A stretch of DNA of 10,962 nt from Fibrobacteraceae bacterium (lineage in GTDB: Bacteria; Fibrobacterota; Fibrobacteria; Fibrobacterales; Fibrobacteraceae): the NCBI GenBank assembly GCA_021443045.1, contig JABUUT010000038.1, forward strand, positions 14,998-25,959, in the 5' to 3' direction. Position numbers and translations under genes: made by a program. Positions 1 to 7,225 of this stretch are shown piece after piece; position 1 is the stretch's first letter; each line of letters opens with the position of its first letter. A model generated the notes under the pieces. That model saw only the letters and a program-made list of their open reading frames with translations, was not told the DNA's origin and did not search any database.

Positions 1-58
<58 letters not shown>

Positions 59-69
59 TTAAGTGACCC

Positions 70-99
70 CAAATATAGCATTTAAGGCGCTATTGTCAA
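70..99 (-). promoter_or_regulatory. Promoter of tRNA-Arg
   Basis: On the minus strand, a perfect -35 box TTGACA (99-94) is followed by a 16-bp spacer and TATATT (77-72). The -10 extends to TATATTTG (77-70), which also matches the TAnnTTTG -7 consensus of Bacteroidota. Transcription would begin near position 65, a few bases before the mature tRNA 5' end at 58, as expected for a tRNA gene. The position and quality of both boxes make this the best promoter in the window. Confidence 0.8.
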
Positions 100-130
100 G
101 GTGTTTTTTACAAAAAATAAAATAATAATC

Positions 131-138
131 TAAATTTA
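131..138 (+). promoter_or_regulatory. Possible -7 element of the PBP gene
   Basis: TAAATTTA matches TAnnTTTG at seven of eight positions. It would start transcription roughly 25 nt before the ATG at 170. No convincing upstream element is seen, apart from a T-run at 104-109 about 20 bp away. The region is AT-rich, so a chance match is quite possible. Confidence 0.3.
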
Positions 139-169
139 CTCCCAAAAGTAATTCTACCCCCCTATTATA

Positions 170-2482
170 ATGAATAAAATCAAGTCTTTTTTAGATAAAA
201 TTAAGCCAGCCCTAGAAAAAGCATTGCCTTGGGTTAAAACGCTTTTCAGCGACAAAAAAGTAATCAAATGGCTCATTATCTTAGCCGTTCCTGTTCTTCT
301 GTCATTTATTGCCGTAGTGGTTACCTATGTGCATTTTTCTCCAGAACTCCCCTCCTTATCCCAGCTGGAGCAGATAAACCCAAAGCTGGTGACCAACATC
401 TTCGATAAGGATGGCAAAATTGCCCACGAATATTTTGTGGAACGCCGTGAATGGACATCCTTTGACTCCATTCCCGAAAACGCCATTCATGCTGTAATGG
501 CCACCGAAGACCGGGAGTTTTACAACCACTGGGGCATGAACGTATGGGCTATTCCCAGTGCCATTATAGAAAGCGCCCTCTCCGGCAAAAAGCTCCGTGG
601 AGCCTCCACCCTTACCCAACAGCTCACCAAACTGCTATTCCTCACTCCAGAACGCTCCATTTCCCGCAAAATAAAGGAAGCCATGACGGCTATCCGCATT
701 GAACAGACCTACACCAAAGAAGAAATTCTGGAATTCTACATGAACGAGGTGTACCTCTCTGGCGGAAACTACGGTTTTCAGGCTGCCGGTAAATTTTACT
801 TTGGACGCCCTTTGGATAGTTTGACCATTCCAGAACTGGCTGTGCTGGCCGGCATGCTCCAACGCCCCGAGGCCTACCGCCCCGACAGACACCCCAAGGC
901 ATCCCTGGAACGGCGCAATACAGTACTCTATGCCATGTACGACGCTGGCTACATTACCAAGGAACAGTACCACGAATACATAGACACCCCCATCACTTTG
1001 GCCGAAAAGGAAGTGAGCAACGAAACAGGCTTGTATTTTTACGAAGAAATTCGCAAGTACATGGAAAAGAAGTATGGTGAAAACTCCCTCTATGCCGATG
1101 GCGTTTCTATCTACAGTACCATCGACCCCGATATCCAGGCCTTTGCCGACAGTGTTTCTAGAGTTCAGGTAGAAAAAGTCCGCACCCGCATTAAGCGCCG
1201 TGCCGTAAGGCGCTTGTTCCTACACAAAAAATACGACATGCCCGAAGACAGCGTTATTGCCCACTTCGACAGCGTCTACACATTATTCAAAAAGGAATAT
1301 TTGGCAGCCGATACCGTTGCCGACCTTACCAAGCGCCGTTTTCCCGACAGCATCCAGTACCACCATGCCGAAGTGGCCGCCATCCTTATTGAAAACGAGA
1401 CCGGGGCCATTCGAGCCATGGTTGGCGGAAGCGACTACAACAAGTCCAAGTGGAACAGGGCCGTACAGTCTCTGCGCCAACCCGGTTCTTCCTTTAAGCC
1501 TTTCGTTTACTCCACCGCCATGGACAACGGTGCCAGTCCCTGCGACTCCGTAAACGATTCCCCCGTTACCATTCCCGACCCAGACGACAAGAACCCCAAC
1601 AAGGTATGGCGCCCAGCCAACTTTGACCACGACTTTGAAGGCATGATGACCTTGAGACGGGGCTTGTACCTTTCCAAGAACCTGCCCGCCATTCTCACCG
1701 GCATGAAATACGGCCTTAACAACGTGGTGAACTACGCCCGCAAGTTCGGCATCAAGAAAGCCCCACTTACCGCGGTTCCCAGCCTTGCCCTAGGTTCCGT
1801 TGGAGCAACCCTAATGGAAATGACCTCGGCCTACACCGTGTTCCCCAACGGAGGAAACCGCATTGAGCCATACATGATTGAATCCATTGTGGATAGAAAC
1901 GGTGAAGTGATTGAGAAAAATTCCAAGGTGGAGCACGAAGTGTTGCGCCCAGCCAGCGCCTACCTTATGGTCGATATGCTAAAAGACGTGAACGTTCGCG
2001 GTACTGCAGCCCGTGTCTGGGCAAATGGCTTTACCCACCCTAGCGGTGGAAAAACCGGCACCACCAACGACTATACCGATGCCTGGTACATTGGCTTTAC
2101 AAAGCAGTACACCATGGGCGTGTGGATTGGTTCTGATTCTCCAGGCACCATGGGTGCAGGCCATACCGGCACAGAAGATGCCTTGCCTATTTGGCTAGCC
2201 ACCATGAAGCAACTGCACAAAGATCTGCCTCGCAAGCCCTTCCCAGTGCCTGCTGGCGTAGTGAGCCGAGGAGTCTGCAACGCCACGGGAAAAATTTCCG
2301 GAGAATTCTGCAATGCCAAAACCTACTGCTTGTACACTGCAGGTTACGCCCCAGAAGAAACCTGCGATGGCAACCACTTTGAAGTAAAGACAAAATCTGC
2401 GGATGACGCCACTTTGTTCAGCAACAAAAACGCCACAGAAACTAAGAAAGACGGGGCAAAGAAAGCAAGAAAAATGTTCTAG
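170..2482 (+). CDS. Class A penicillin-binding protein (PBP1A-type bifunctional peptidoglycan synthase)
   Basis: This membrane-anchored enzyme polymerises lipid II into glycan strands (GT51 domain) and cross-links stem peptides (transpeptidase domain) in the periplasm. Residues 1-33 are a basic cytoplasmic tail and about 34-53 a single transmembrane anchor. The GT51 motifs are EDREFYNHWG with catalytic Glu113, then GASTLTQQ, then the EEILEFYMNEVYL and GNYGFQAA segment. The transpeptidase triad is SSFK with nucleophile Ser440, SKN at 502-504, and KTG at 628-630 within GGKTGTTNDYTDAW. A basic linker of roughly 100 residues separates the domains. The C-terminal region has the four-cysteine pattern often seen at the end of PBP1 proteins. 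The 770-residue length is normal. No Shine-Dalgarno sequence precedes the ATG, but no other in-frame start lies before the transmembrane segment. The motifs are family-typical, so function is secure; the exact paralogue name (mrcA, ponA or pbp1A) is not. Confidence 0.96.
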   Translation: MNKIKSFLDKIKPALEKALPWVKTLFSDKKVIKWLIILAVPVLLSFIAVVVTYVHFSPELPSLSQLEQINPKLVTNIFDKDGKIAHEYFVERREWTSFDSIPENAIHAVMATEDREFYNHWGMNVWAIPSAIIESALSGKKLRGASTLTQQLTKLLFLTPERSISRKIKEAMTAIRIEQTYTKEEILEFYMNEVYLSGGNYGFQAAGKFYFGRPLDSLTIPELAVLAGMLQRPEAYRPDRHPKASLERRNTVLYAMYDAGYITKEQYHEYIDTPITLAEKEVSNETGLYFYEEIRKYMEKKYGENSLYADGVSIYSTIDPDIQAFADSVSRVQVEKVRTRIKRRAVRRLFLHKKYDMPEDSVIAHFDSVYTLFKKEYLAADTVADLTKRRFPDSIQYHHAEVAAILIENETGAIRAMVGGSDYNKSKWNRAVQSLRQPGSSFKPFVYSTAMDNGASPCDSVNDSPVTIPDPDDKNPNKVWRPANFDHDFEGMMTLRRGLYLSKNLPAILTGMKYGLNNVVNYARKFGIKKAPLTAVPSLALGSVGATLMEMTSAYTVFPNGGNRIEPYMIESIVDRNGEVIEKNSKVEHEVLRPASAYLMVDMLKDVNVRGTAARVWANGFTHPSGGKTGTTNDYTDAWYIGFTKQYTMGVWIGSDSPGTMGAGHTGTEDALPIWLATMKQLHKDLPRKPFPVPAGVVSRGVCNATGKISGEFCNAKTYCLYTAGYAPEETCDGNHFEVKTKSADDATLFSNKNATETKKDGAKKARKMF

Positions 2483-2502
2483 GGCAATGTTTTAAAGCCC
2501 TA
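2480..2502 (+). other. Small inverted repeat over the PBP stop codon
   Basis: TAGGGC (2480-2485), which contains the stop codon, pairs perfectly with GCCCTA (2497-2502) across an 11-nt AT-rich loop. No T-run follows directly; the nearest one is at 2517-2522. It may be a weak terminator or 3'-end stabiliser between the PBP gene and rlmN, or it may be coincidence. Confidence 0.3.
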
Positions 2503-2523
2503 CACAAACTGCTTACTTTTTTC

Positions 2524-2531
2524 TATCTTTG
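2524..2531 (+). promoter_or_regulatory. Candidate -7 element (TATCTTTG) of rlmN
   Basis: TATCTTTG fits the TAnnTTTG consensus exactly and ends nine bases before the rlmN ATG at 2540. A start site 5-8 nt downstream would give an mRNA with almost no leader. No clear -35 or -33 element is visible 17-21 bp upstream, which lowers confidence. Confidence 0.45.
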
Positions 2532-2539
2532 TGCCACTT

Positions 2540-3613
2540 ATGCAGTGGAATAGAAACATTCGTACCCTCAACAACGACGAGCTAAAAGCTTGGTTAAGGG
2601 AGGTGGATGAAAAACCTTTCCGGGCAGACCAAATTCAAAATTGGCTGTTCTGCAGGCAGGTAAAGTCTTTTGACGAAATGCTCAATATTCCCCCAGCCCT
2701 TCGCCAAAAAATGGCTAATCAGTTTGCCATTCGTGGACTTACAGAAGATAAGCACATGGTTTCCGTAGACGGTACCGTCAAGTGGCTTTTTAAAACCGAA
2801 GACGACCACCACATCGAAACGGTGATGATTCCCGCCAACGGAAGGTACTCCGTGTGTGTATCCACCCAGGTGGGCTGCGCCATGAACTGTGCTTTTTGCC
2901 GCACTGCCAAGATGGGTTTTACCCGCAATTTGGAAGCGGGCGAAATTTTAGAAGAAATCATCAACGTAAACTGGTACCTTCAAGAATCGGGACTGCTAGA
3001 CGAAGAAGGCAAAACCGCCCAGGTAACCAACATTATCTTTATGGGTATGGGCGAACCTCTGAACAACCTGGAAAATGTGCATCGGGTATGTTGCACACTG
3101 CACAACCAGAAACTGTTCAATATGGGCCGCAAGCGCATGACCGTTAGCACTTCTGGCATTGTTCCCAAAATCAAGGAACTGGTAGACCGGAACACTCCTT
3201 GCTGCCTAGCCATTAGCTTAAACAGCACCAACAACGAGTACCGCTCCTCCGTAATGCCGGTAAACAAAACCTGGCCCATCGAAAAGCTTTTAGAAGCGGT
3301 AGATGAATACATCCGCCGCACCGACAACTATGTTACATTCGAATTCGTCCTTATACAGAACATTACATGCACACCTCGGGCCGCCAAGGAACTTATCCGC
3401 ATTTGCGCCCCACGCCGCGTTAAGGTAAACGCCATTGTTCTGAATGACGGCGACGATCCAACACTCCATGCCCCTACTGCAGAGGAAGTGGAAGACTTTC
3501 TTGCCGCAGTAAGAGCCGCAGAAATTCAAATAACCATCCGTAACGCCCGTGGCCGCGACATCCTCGCCGCCTGTGGGCAGTTGGCGTACAAAAAGGAAGG
3601 TCAAAAATGCTGA
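2540..3613 (+). CDS. rlmN: Dual-specificity RNA methyltransferase RlmN (radical SAM)
   Basis: RlmN makes 2-methyladenosine at A2503 of 23S rRNA and at A37 of a subset of tRNAs, which affects translational accuracy and peptidyl-transferase-centre function. Numbered from ATG 2540, the radical-SAM cluster is CAMNCAFC (Cys113, Cys117, Cys120). The preceding CVSTQVG carries Cys106, equivalent to E. coli Cys118. The C-terminal GRDILAACGQL carries Cys345, equivalent to E. coli Cys355, which forms the methyl-carrying intermediate. The SAM-binding GMGEPLNN motif and the N-terminal EKPFRADQ region are also typical. All key cysteines are present, at about 357 residues. A GTG at 2531 would add three residues, but it overlaps the putative promoter element; ATG 2540 is preferred. 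Neither start has a Shine-Dalgarno sequence. The last 7 nt overlap the next gene. Confidence 0.95.
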   Translation: MQWNRNIRTLNNDELKAWLREVDEKPFRADQIQNWLFCRQVKSFDEMLNIPPALRQKMANQFAIRGLTEDKHMVSVDGTVKWLFKTEDDHHIETVMIPANGRYSVCVSTQVGCAMNCAFCRTAKMGFTRNLEAGEILEEIINVNWYLQESGLLDEEGKTAQVTNIIFMGMGEPLNNLENVHRVCCTLHNQKLFNMGRKRMTVSTSGIVPKIKELVDRNTPCCLAISLNSTNNEYRSSVMPVNKTWPIEKLLEAVDEYIRRTDNYVTFEFVLIQNITCTPRAAKELIRICAPRRVKVNAIVLNDGDDPTLHAPTAEEVEDFLAAVRAAEIQITIRNARGRDILAACGQLAYKKEGQKC

Positions 3614-4227
3614 CACAAAACCTCCCGGAATTTTGGGATAACCTCTACGTTGAAGGCAAGGATTACTGGAACTTCAAGAAGGCTGCTCCAGCCCTCCTGG
3701 ATTTCTTTAAAAATCCAGCGTGTCCAGCCACAGGTAGCGTTCTTATCCCAGGCGCTGGTTTTGGTTACGATGCCGAAGCATGGGCCGAAAAGGGCCACGA
3801 AGTTCTGGCAGTGGATTACGCACCAACAGCGGTGGATGAACTAGACCACCTAAGCCGAAAAATCAAAAATTTGCGCTCCCTAGACCTGGATTTGTTCAAT
3901 CTGTCTCCCAAAGATGCTAAAAGAGGTGGGCAACAGTTTGATATCATCTACGAATACGGCACTTTTTCTGCAATTCATCCGGGCCGCCGTGACGAATTCT
4001 TTGAAGTTTGCTATAAAATGCTAAAGGATGATGGTCTATTCATTTCTCTCATGTATCCATTGGAATCCGGAAAAACCCTTCAGGGTCCTCCCCACTGCAC
4101 CAGCGAAGGGGAACTGATGGCCAGACTCGATGGTGTGTTTGACATTGTAGACCGCATTCCTGCAACAAACAGCCTTCCCGGAAGAGAAGGCAAGGAAGAA
4201 TTCTGGCTTTTAAAAAAGAGCCTGTAA
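3607..4227 (+). CDS. TPMT-family SAM-dependent methyltransferase
   Basis: This is a Rossmann-fold methyltransferase resembling the thiopurine S-methyltransferase (TPMT) family, whose members act on thiols, halides, tellurite or other small nucleophiles. Family marks are the opening PEFWDNLYVEGKDYW (residues 7-21), the SAM loop PGAGFGYD (48-55), the acidic end of strand 2 at Asp70 (AVDYAP), and the late GPPH motif (160-163) seen in TPMT-like enzymes. At 206 residues it is typical in length. The ATG lies inside the end of rlmN (ATGCTGA, 7-nt overlap) behind a good AAGGAAGG ribosome site at 3593-3600, so translation is probably coupled to rlmN. The coupling does not prove a role in RNA modification. 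The substrate cannot be read from the sequence; detoxification or volatile methylation is family precedent only. Confidence 0.85.
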   Translation: MLTQNLPEFWDNLYVEGKDYWNFKKAAPALLDFFKNPACPATGSVLIPGAGFGYDAEAWAEKGHEVLAVDYAPTAVDELDHLSRKIKNLRSLDLDLFNLSPKDAKRGGQQFDIIYEYGTFSAIHPGRRDEFFEVCYKMLKDDGLFISLMYPLESGKTLQGPPHCTSEGELMARLDGVFDIVDRIPATNSLPGREGKEEFWLLKKSL

Positions 4228-4251
4228 CAAGTTTTAAAGAAAGGATTACTT

Positions 4252-4749
4252 ATGGCTAAAGATTTATGTCCCTGTGGTTCCGGTAAGGAATACTGCGATT
4301 GCTGCGAACCCATCATTAAGCAAACTGCCCTGGCCCCTTCTCCAGAAGCATTGATGCGTTCCCGCTACACTGCCTACGCCAAGCACGAAATCAAGTGGCT
4401 TAAGGAATCTCTAGAAGCCACCCAACGCACCGACTTTGACGAACCCAGCGTAGATGCATGGAGCCGTGAATCCGAATGGCTGGGCATTGAAATTATCCAG
4501 ACCAAGACCGAAGAAGAAAAGAACATTGGCTGGGTGGAATTTAACGCACGCTTTAAGCAGGGCAACGTTACCCGCAACCACCACGAACTGGGAGAATTCC
4601 ATAAGGTGGGCGGAGCCTGGTATTTTTACGACGGTCGGGCCGTAAAGCAGGAAACCATTCGCAAGACCACTCCAGATGTGGGCCGCAATGATCCATGCCC
4701 ATGTGGTTCAGGTAAAAAATACAAGAAGTGCTGCGGTGCAGGAAAGTAG
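4252..4749 (+). CDS. ychJ: YchJ-family protein with N- and C-terminal SEC-C zinc motifs
   Basis: This 165-residue protein has the same order as E. coli YchJ: an N-terminal CPCGSGKEYCDCC (residues 6-18), the conserved PEALMRSRYTAYA segment (about 34-46), a compact central domain with EWLGIEI and VEFNARF, and a C-terminal SEC-C motif GRNDPCPCGSGKKYKKCC (144-161). SEC-C motifs bind zinc through C-x-C...CC and are named for the SecA C-terminus, where they contact SecB and the ribosome. The molecular role of YchJ proteins is not established, so none is assigned. AAGGA at 4241-4245 lies 6 nt before the ATG. The gene starts 24 bp after the methyltransferase stop and is probably in the same transcript. 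Confidence 0.9.
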   Translation: MAKDLCPCGSGKEYCDCCEPIIKQTALAPSPEALMRSRYTAYAKHEIKWLKESLEATQRTDFDEPSVDAWSRESEWLGIEIIQTKTEEEKNIGWVEFNARFKQGNVTRNHHELGEFHKVGGAWYFYDGRAVKQETIRKTTPDVGRNDPCPCGSGKKYKKCCGAGK

Positions 4750-4755
4750 AAAAGT

Positions 4756-4790
4756 AGGCACGGCTTCGCTGCTTTAAGCAGTTCATGCCT
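4756..4790 (+). other. Imperfect inverted repeat in the argC leader
   Basis: AGGCA (4756-4760) can pair with TGCCT (4786-4790), enclosing a short hairpin CTGCT-TTA-AGCAG (4769-4781). No T-run follows, so it is not a standard terminator. It sits in the 73-bp gap between the ychJ-like gene and argC and could be a leader structure or an operator remnant. No arginine-repressor box is recognised. Confidence 0.3.
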
Positions 4791-4822
4791 TACAAACCCC
4801 ATACCTTACACAAGGATTAGCA

Positions 4823-5785
4823 ATGTTCAAGATTTTCGTAGATGGCGAAGCCGGCACCACAGGTCTTCAGATTCGTGAACGCCTCAGCAAGCGTTCCGAT
4901 TTGGAAATTCTGTCCATCAATCCAGACCTCCGCAAAGATGTAAACGAACGCCAGAGGCTAATCAACGCTTCCGATGTGACTTTTCTTTGCCTGCCCGATG
5001 CCGCCGCCGTGGAAAGTGCCGCTTTGTGCACAAACCCGGGCACACGGATTATCGATGCTTCCACCGCCCACCGAGTAAACCCGGACTGGACTTACGGCAT
5101 TCCTGAACTTTCACCCAAGCACCGAGAGGCCATTACCAAGGCAAAGCGCATTGCAAACCCTGGCTGCCACGCCTCCGGGTTTATCTTGGGCGTGTATCCC
5201 CTTGTTTCCAGCGGCATCTTGCCACGAACCGCAAACCTTGCGGCCTATAGCATTACAGGCTATAGCGGCGGCGGAAAAAAACTCATTGCCGAATACGAAG
5301 AAGAAAACGCCATGACCCACAAAGCCGGAGAGTCCGCTTCCATCATGGCTCCCGCTCCCTACGCCTTGGCCCTGGCTCACAAGCATCTTCCCGAAATGAA
5401 GAAGTACTGCCAGTTGGAGTATACCCCATTCTTTAACCCTGTGCTGGGCCCCTTCTACAAAGGCATGGCCGTTACGGTGGCTATTTTTGAGAACCAGCTT
5501 ACCCGCAAGGTTACGCCTCAAGACCTTACCGAAATTTTATTCCAACACTACCAGGGTTCCAAGTTCATCAAGGTAATGCCTTACGAACAAACTCCTGTGC
5601 TTTTTAACGGTCGCCTAGACCCCACCGTAGAAAACGACACCAACAACGCCCGCATTCAAGTTTTTGGCAACGAAAACGTGATGCAGGTAACCACCATTAT
5701 CGACAACCTCGGTAAGGGTGCCAGCGGTGCCGCCATCCAGAACATGAATATTGCACTTGGCCTAGACGAAACCCTGGGTCTGTAA
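4823..5785 (+). CDS. argC: N-acetyl-gamma-glutamyl-phosphate reductase (type 2)
   Basis: ArgC is the cytoplasmic NADPH-dependent enzyme that reduces N-acetyl-glutamyl phosphate to the semialdehyde, the third step of arginine (ornithine) synthesis. The N-terminal nucleotide-binding loop is FVDGEAGTTGLQI (residues 5-17), the signature of the shorter, type 2 ArgC. The catalytic cysteine is Cys115 in NPGCHASG. The segment YSITGYSGGGKK follows, and the C-terminus ends in NLGKGASGAAIQNMNIALG. The 320-residue length suits this subtype. AAGGA at 4812-4816 lies 6 nt before the ATG. No other arg gene is in the window, so the gene is separated from the rest of its pathway. Confidence 0.96.
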   Translation: MFKIFVDGEAGTTGLQIRERLSKRSDLEILSINPDLRKDVNERQRLINASDVTFLCLPDAAAVESAALCTNPGTRIIDASTAHRVNPDWTYGIPELSPKHREAITKAKRIANPGCHASGFILGVYPLVSSGILPRTANLAAYSITGYSGGGKKLIAEYEEENAMTHKAGESASIMAPAPYALALAHKHLPEMKKYCQLEYTPFFNPVLGPFYKGMAVTVAIFENQLTRKVTPQDLTEILFQHYQGSKFIKVMPYEQTPVLFNGRLDPTVENDTNNARIQVFGNENVMQVTTIIDNLGKGASGAAIQNMNIALGLDETLGL

Positions 5786-5806
5786 AGCAAATCCGGAGAG
5801 CACCCT

Positions 5807-6808
5807 ATGTTTTTAGACGAAAAATCCATTGAAGTACGCTCCGGCAAAGGTGGAGACGGCATATGCAGTTTCCACCGCGAAAAGTTTGTTCCTCTGGGAG
5901 GCCCCGATGGAGGTGACGGAGGCCGTGGCGGACACGTCATTCTTCAGGTTAATGAACAGTATTCCACTCTGCTCGACATGGGAAACGCCCGCCTGTACAA
6001 AGCAAGCTCTGGTGAAGCTGGAGGTGCCAAACGCTGTACCGGAAAGTCTGCAGAAGACCTTATTGTGTATGTACCCAAAGGCACCATCGTCAAAGACGGT
6101 GAAGGAAGAATTTTAGCCGACCTTACGGAAGACGGCCAACGCTGGATTGCCGCCAAAGGCGGTAAGGGAGGCATGGGAAACCAGCACTTTGCCACCCCTA
6201 AAATTCAGGCCCCCCGCAAGTGTACCCCAGGTGAAAAAGGCGAACGCCGGGAACTTTTTTTGGAACTAAAACTCATGGCCGATGTAGGGCTGGTGGGTTT
6301 TCCAAACGCAGGCAAATCCAGCCTGGTCAATAAAATTTCTAGCGGTCGGCCCAAGGTAGGGGACTACCCCTTCACCACTCTGGAACCCGTTTTGGGAATT
6401 GTCCAATACGGCGGCAACAGCTTTGTGGTGGCCGACATACCAGGCCTTTTAGAAGGCGCCAGCGAAGGCAAGGGCCTAGGGCACCAGTTTTTAAAACATA
6501 TCGAGCGAACCCACACACTGCTCTTTGTGATAGACGGATTTGCCGAAGACGCCTACCAGCAGTTCACGGTGCTTAAGAAGGAATTAAAGGCATTTCACCC
6601 CAAATTAGCCGAAAAACCTTACCTGATTGCCCTAAACAAGAGTGATCTCGGCATAGAAAAAGCCCTAAAAGACTTTAAAAAGCACAAGGATAGCGTTATA
6701 GTCACCTCGGCCATGAATGGCGAAGGCTGCAAGGAGCTCGTTTCTGCCCTAGACCAGGCCGTGCCCCACAAAAAGAAAAAAAGCAGCGGATGGAGCACAA
6801 AATTCTAA
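5807..6808 (+). CDS. obgE: GTPase Obg/CgtA
   Basis: Obg is an essential, slow GTPase that binds the 50S subunit, takes part in late ribosome assembly, and is linked to the stringent response. The glycine-rich OBG fold occupies residues 1 to about 157 (SGKGGDG, GGPDGGDGGRGG, GGKGGMGN). The G domain follows with G1 GFPNAGKS (164-171), switch I DYPFTTLEP, G3 DIPGLLEGASEGKGLG, G4 NKSD (277-280) and G5 TSA. The protein ends soon after the G domain in a short Lys-rich tail, so it lacks the extra C-terminal domain found in some Firmicute Obg proteins. At 333 residues it is normal for the short form. GGAG at 5795-5798 lies 8 nt before the ATG, and argC ends 21 bp upstream. The usual partners rplU-rpmA are not next to it. 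Confidence 0.97.
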   Translation: MFLDEKSIEVRSGKGGDGICSFHREKFVPLGGPDGGDGGRGGHVILQVNEQYSTLLDMGNARLYKASSGEAGGAKRCTGKSAEDLIVYVPKGTIVKDGEGRILADLTEDGQRWIAAKGGKGGMGNQHFATPKIQAPRKCTPGEKGERRELFLELKLMADVGLVGFPNAGKSSLVNKISSGRPKVGDYPFTTLEPVLGIVQYGGNSFVVADIPGLLEGASEGKGLGHQFLKHIERTHTLLFVIDGFAEDAYQQFTVLKKELKAFHPKLAEKPYLIALNKSDLGIEKALKDFKKHKDSVIVTSAMNGEGCKELVSALDQAVPHKKKKSSGWSTKF

Positions 6809-6816
6809 AAATCAAT

Positions 6817-6845
6817 TTGACCAGTCCATAAAAAAAATGTAAATA
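6817..6845 (+). promoter_or_regulatory. Likely promoter of the HU-smpB unit
   Basis: TTGACC (6817-6822) is followed by a 17-bp spacer and TAAATA (6840-6845). This would start transcription about 30 nt before the HU-gene ATG. The spacing is ideal and each box differs from consensus by one or two bases. It lies in the 75-bp gap after obgE, where a fresh start for a highly expressed HU gene is expected. Confidence 0.55.
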
Positions 6846-6883
6846 TACAGCAGTAAGTTGTTGAATTTTACGGAGTTACAAAA

Positions 6884-7225
6884 ATGTCAGCACCCAAGGG
6901 CAACATTACAAAGAAGGATATCGTGGAAGATATCGCTCTCCGTACTGGTCTTACCCAGGTGGACACAAAGGTTATTGTGGAATGTTTTTTGGATTCCATC
7001 ATCAAAGCAATGACCGATGGCAACAATATTGAAATTCGCGGTTTTGGTCGTTTTAAGATTAAAAACCGCAAGGAACGCACAGCCCGCAACCCTCGCACCG
7101 GTGAAGTGGTCAAGGTAGACGCAGGCATCAAGCCTGTTTTCGAAGCCAGTCGCGAACTTACAAAGGCACTGAACGATGTTGTTTTGGAATCCGTAAAAAT
7201 CGAAGTGCCCACCTCCAATGGCTAA
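6884..7225 (+). CDS. HU/IHF-family DNA-binding protein
   Basis: This small basic nucleoid protein should act as a dimer that bends DNA. The N-terminal helical part starts at ITKKDIVEDIALRTGL (residues 8-23). The signature RGFGRFKIKNRKERTARNPRTGE begins at Arg52, with the DNA-intercalating RNP at the tip of the beta arm (68-70). At 113 residues it is about 20 longer than minimal HU, because of a short N-terminal lead and a C-terminal tail (DVVLESVKIEVPTSNG). The sequence does not clearly separate HU from an IHF subunit. GGAG at 6872-6875 lies 8 nt before the ATG. Its stop overlaps the smpB start (ATGGCTAA, 8 nt), so the two are co-translated from one mRNA. Confidence 0.93.
   Translation: MSAPKGNITKKDIVEDIALRTGLTQVDTKVIVECFLDSIIKAMTDGNNIEIRGFGRFKIKNRKERTARNPRTGEVVKVDAGIKPVFEASRELTKALNDVVLESVKIEVPTSNG

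Noticed and set aside
93..98. TTGTCA as a plus-strand -35 box for the PBP gene
   Set aside because: It is the complement side of the minus-strand TTGACA of the tRNA promoter, and no plus-strand -10 lies at 16-18 bp.
166..171. Perfect TATAAT before the PBP gene
   Set aside because: It overlaps the ATG at 170, so transcripts from it would lack the start codon, and no later in-frame start precedes the membrane anchor.
2480..2502. Terminator after the PBP gene
   Set aside because: The 6-bp stem has an 11-nt loop and no T-run directly after it; it is kept only as a low-confidence inverted repeat.
3290..3616. Minus-strand open frames over rlmN
   Set aside because: They are antisense to conserved rlmN codons, have no recognisable domain and no ribosome site.
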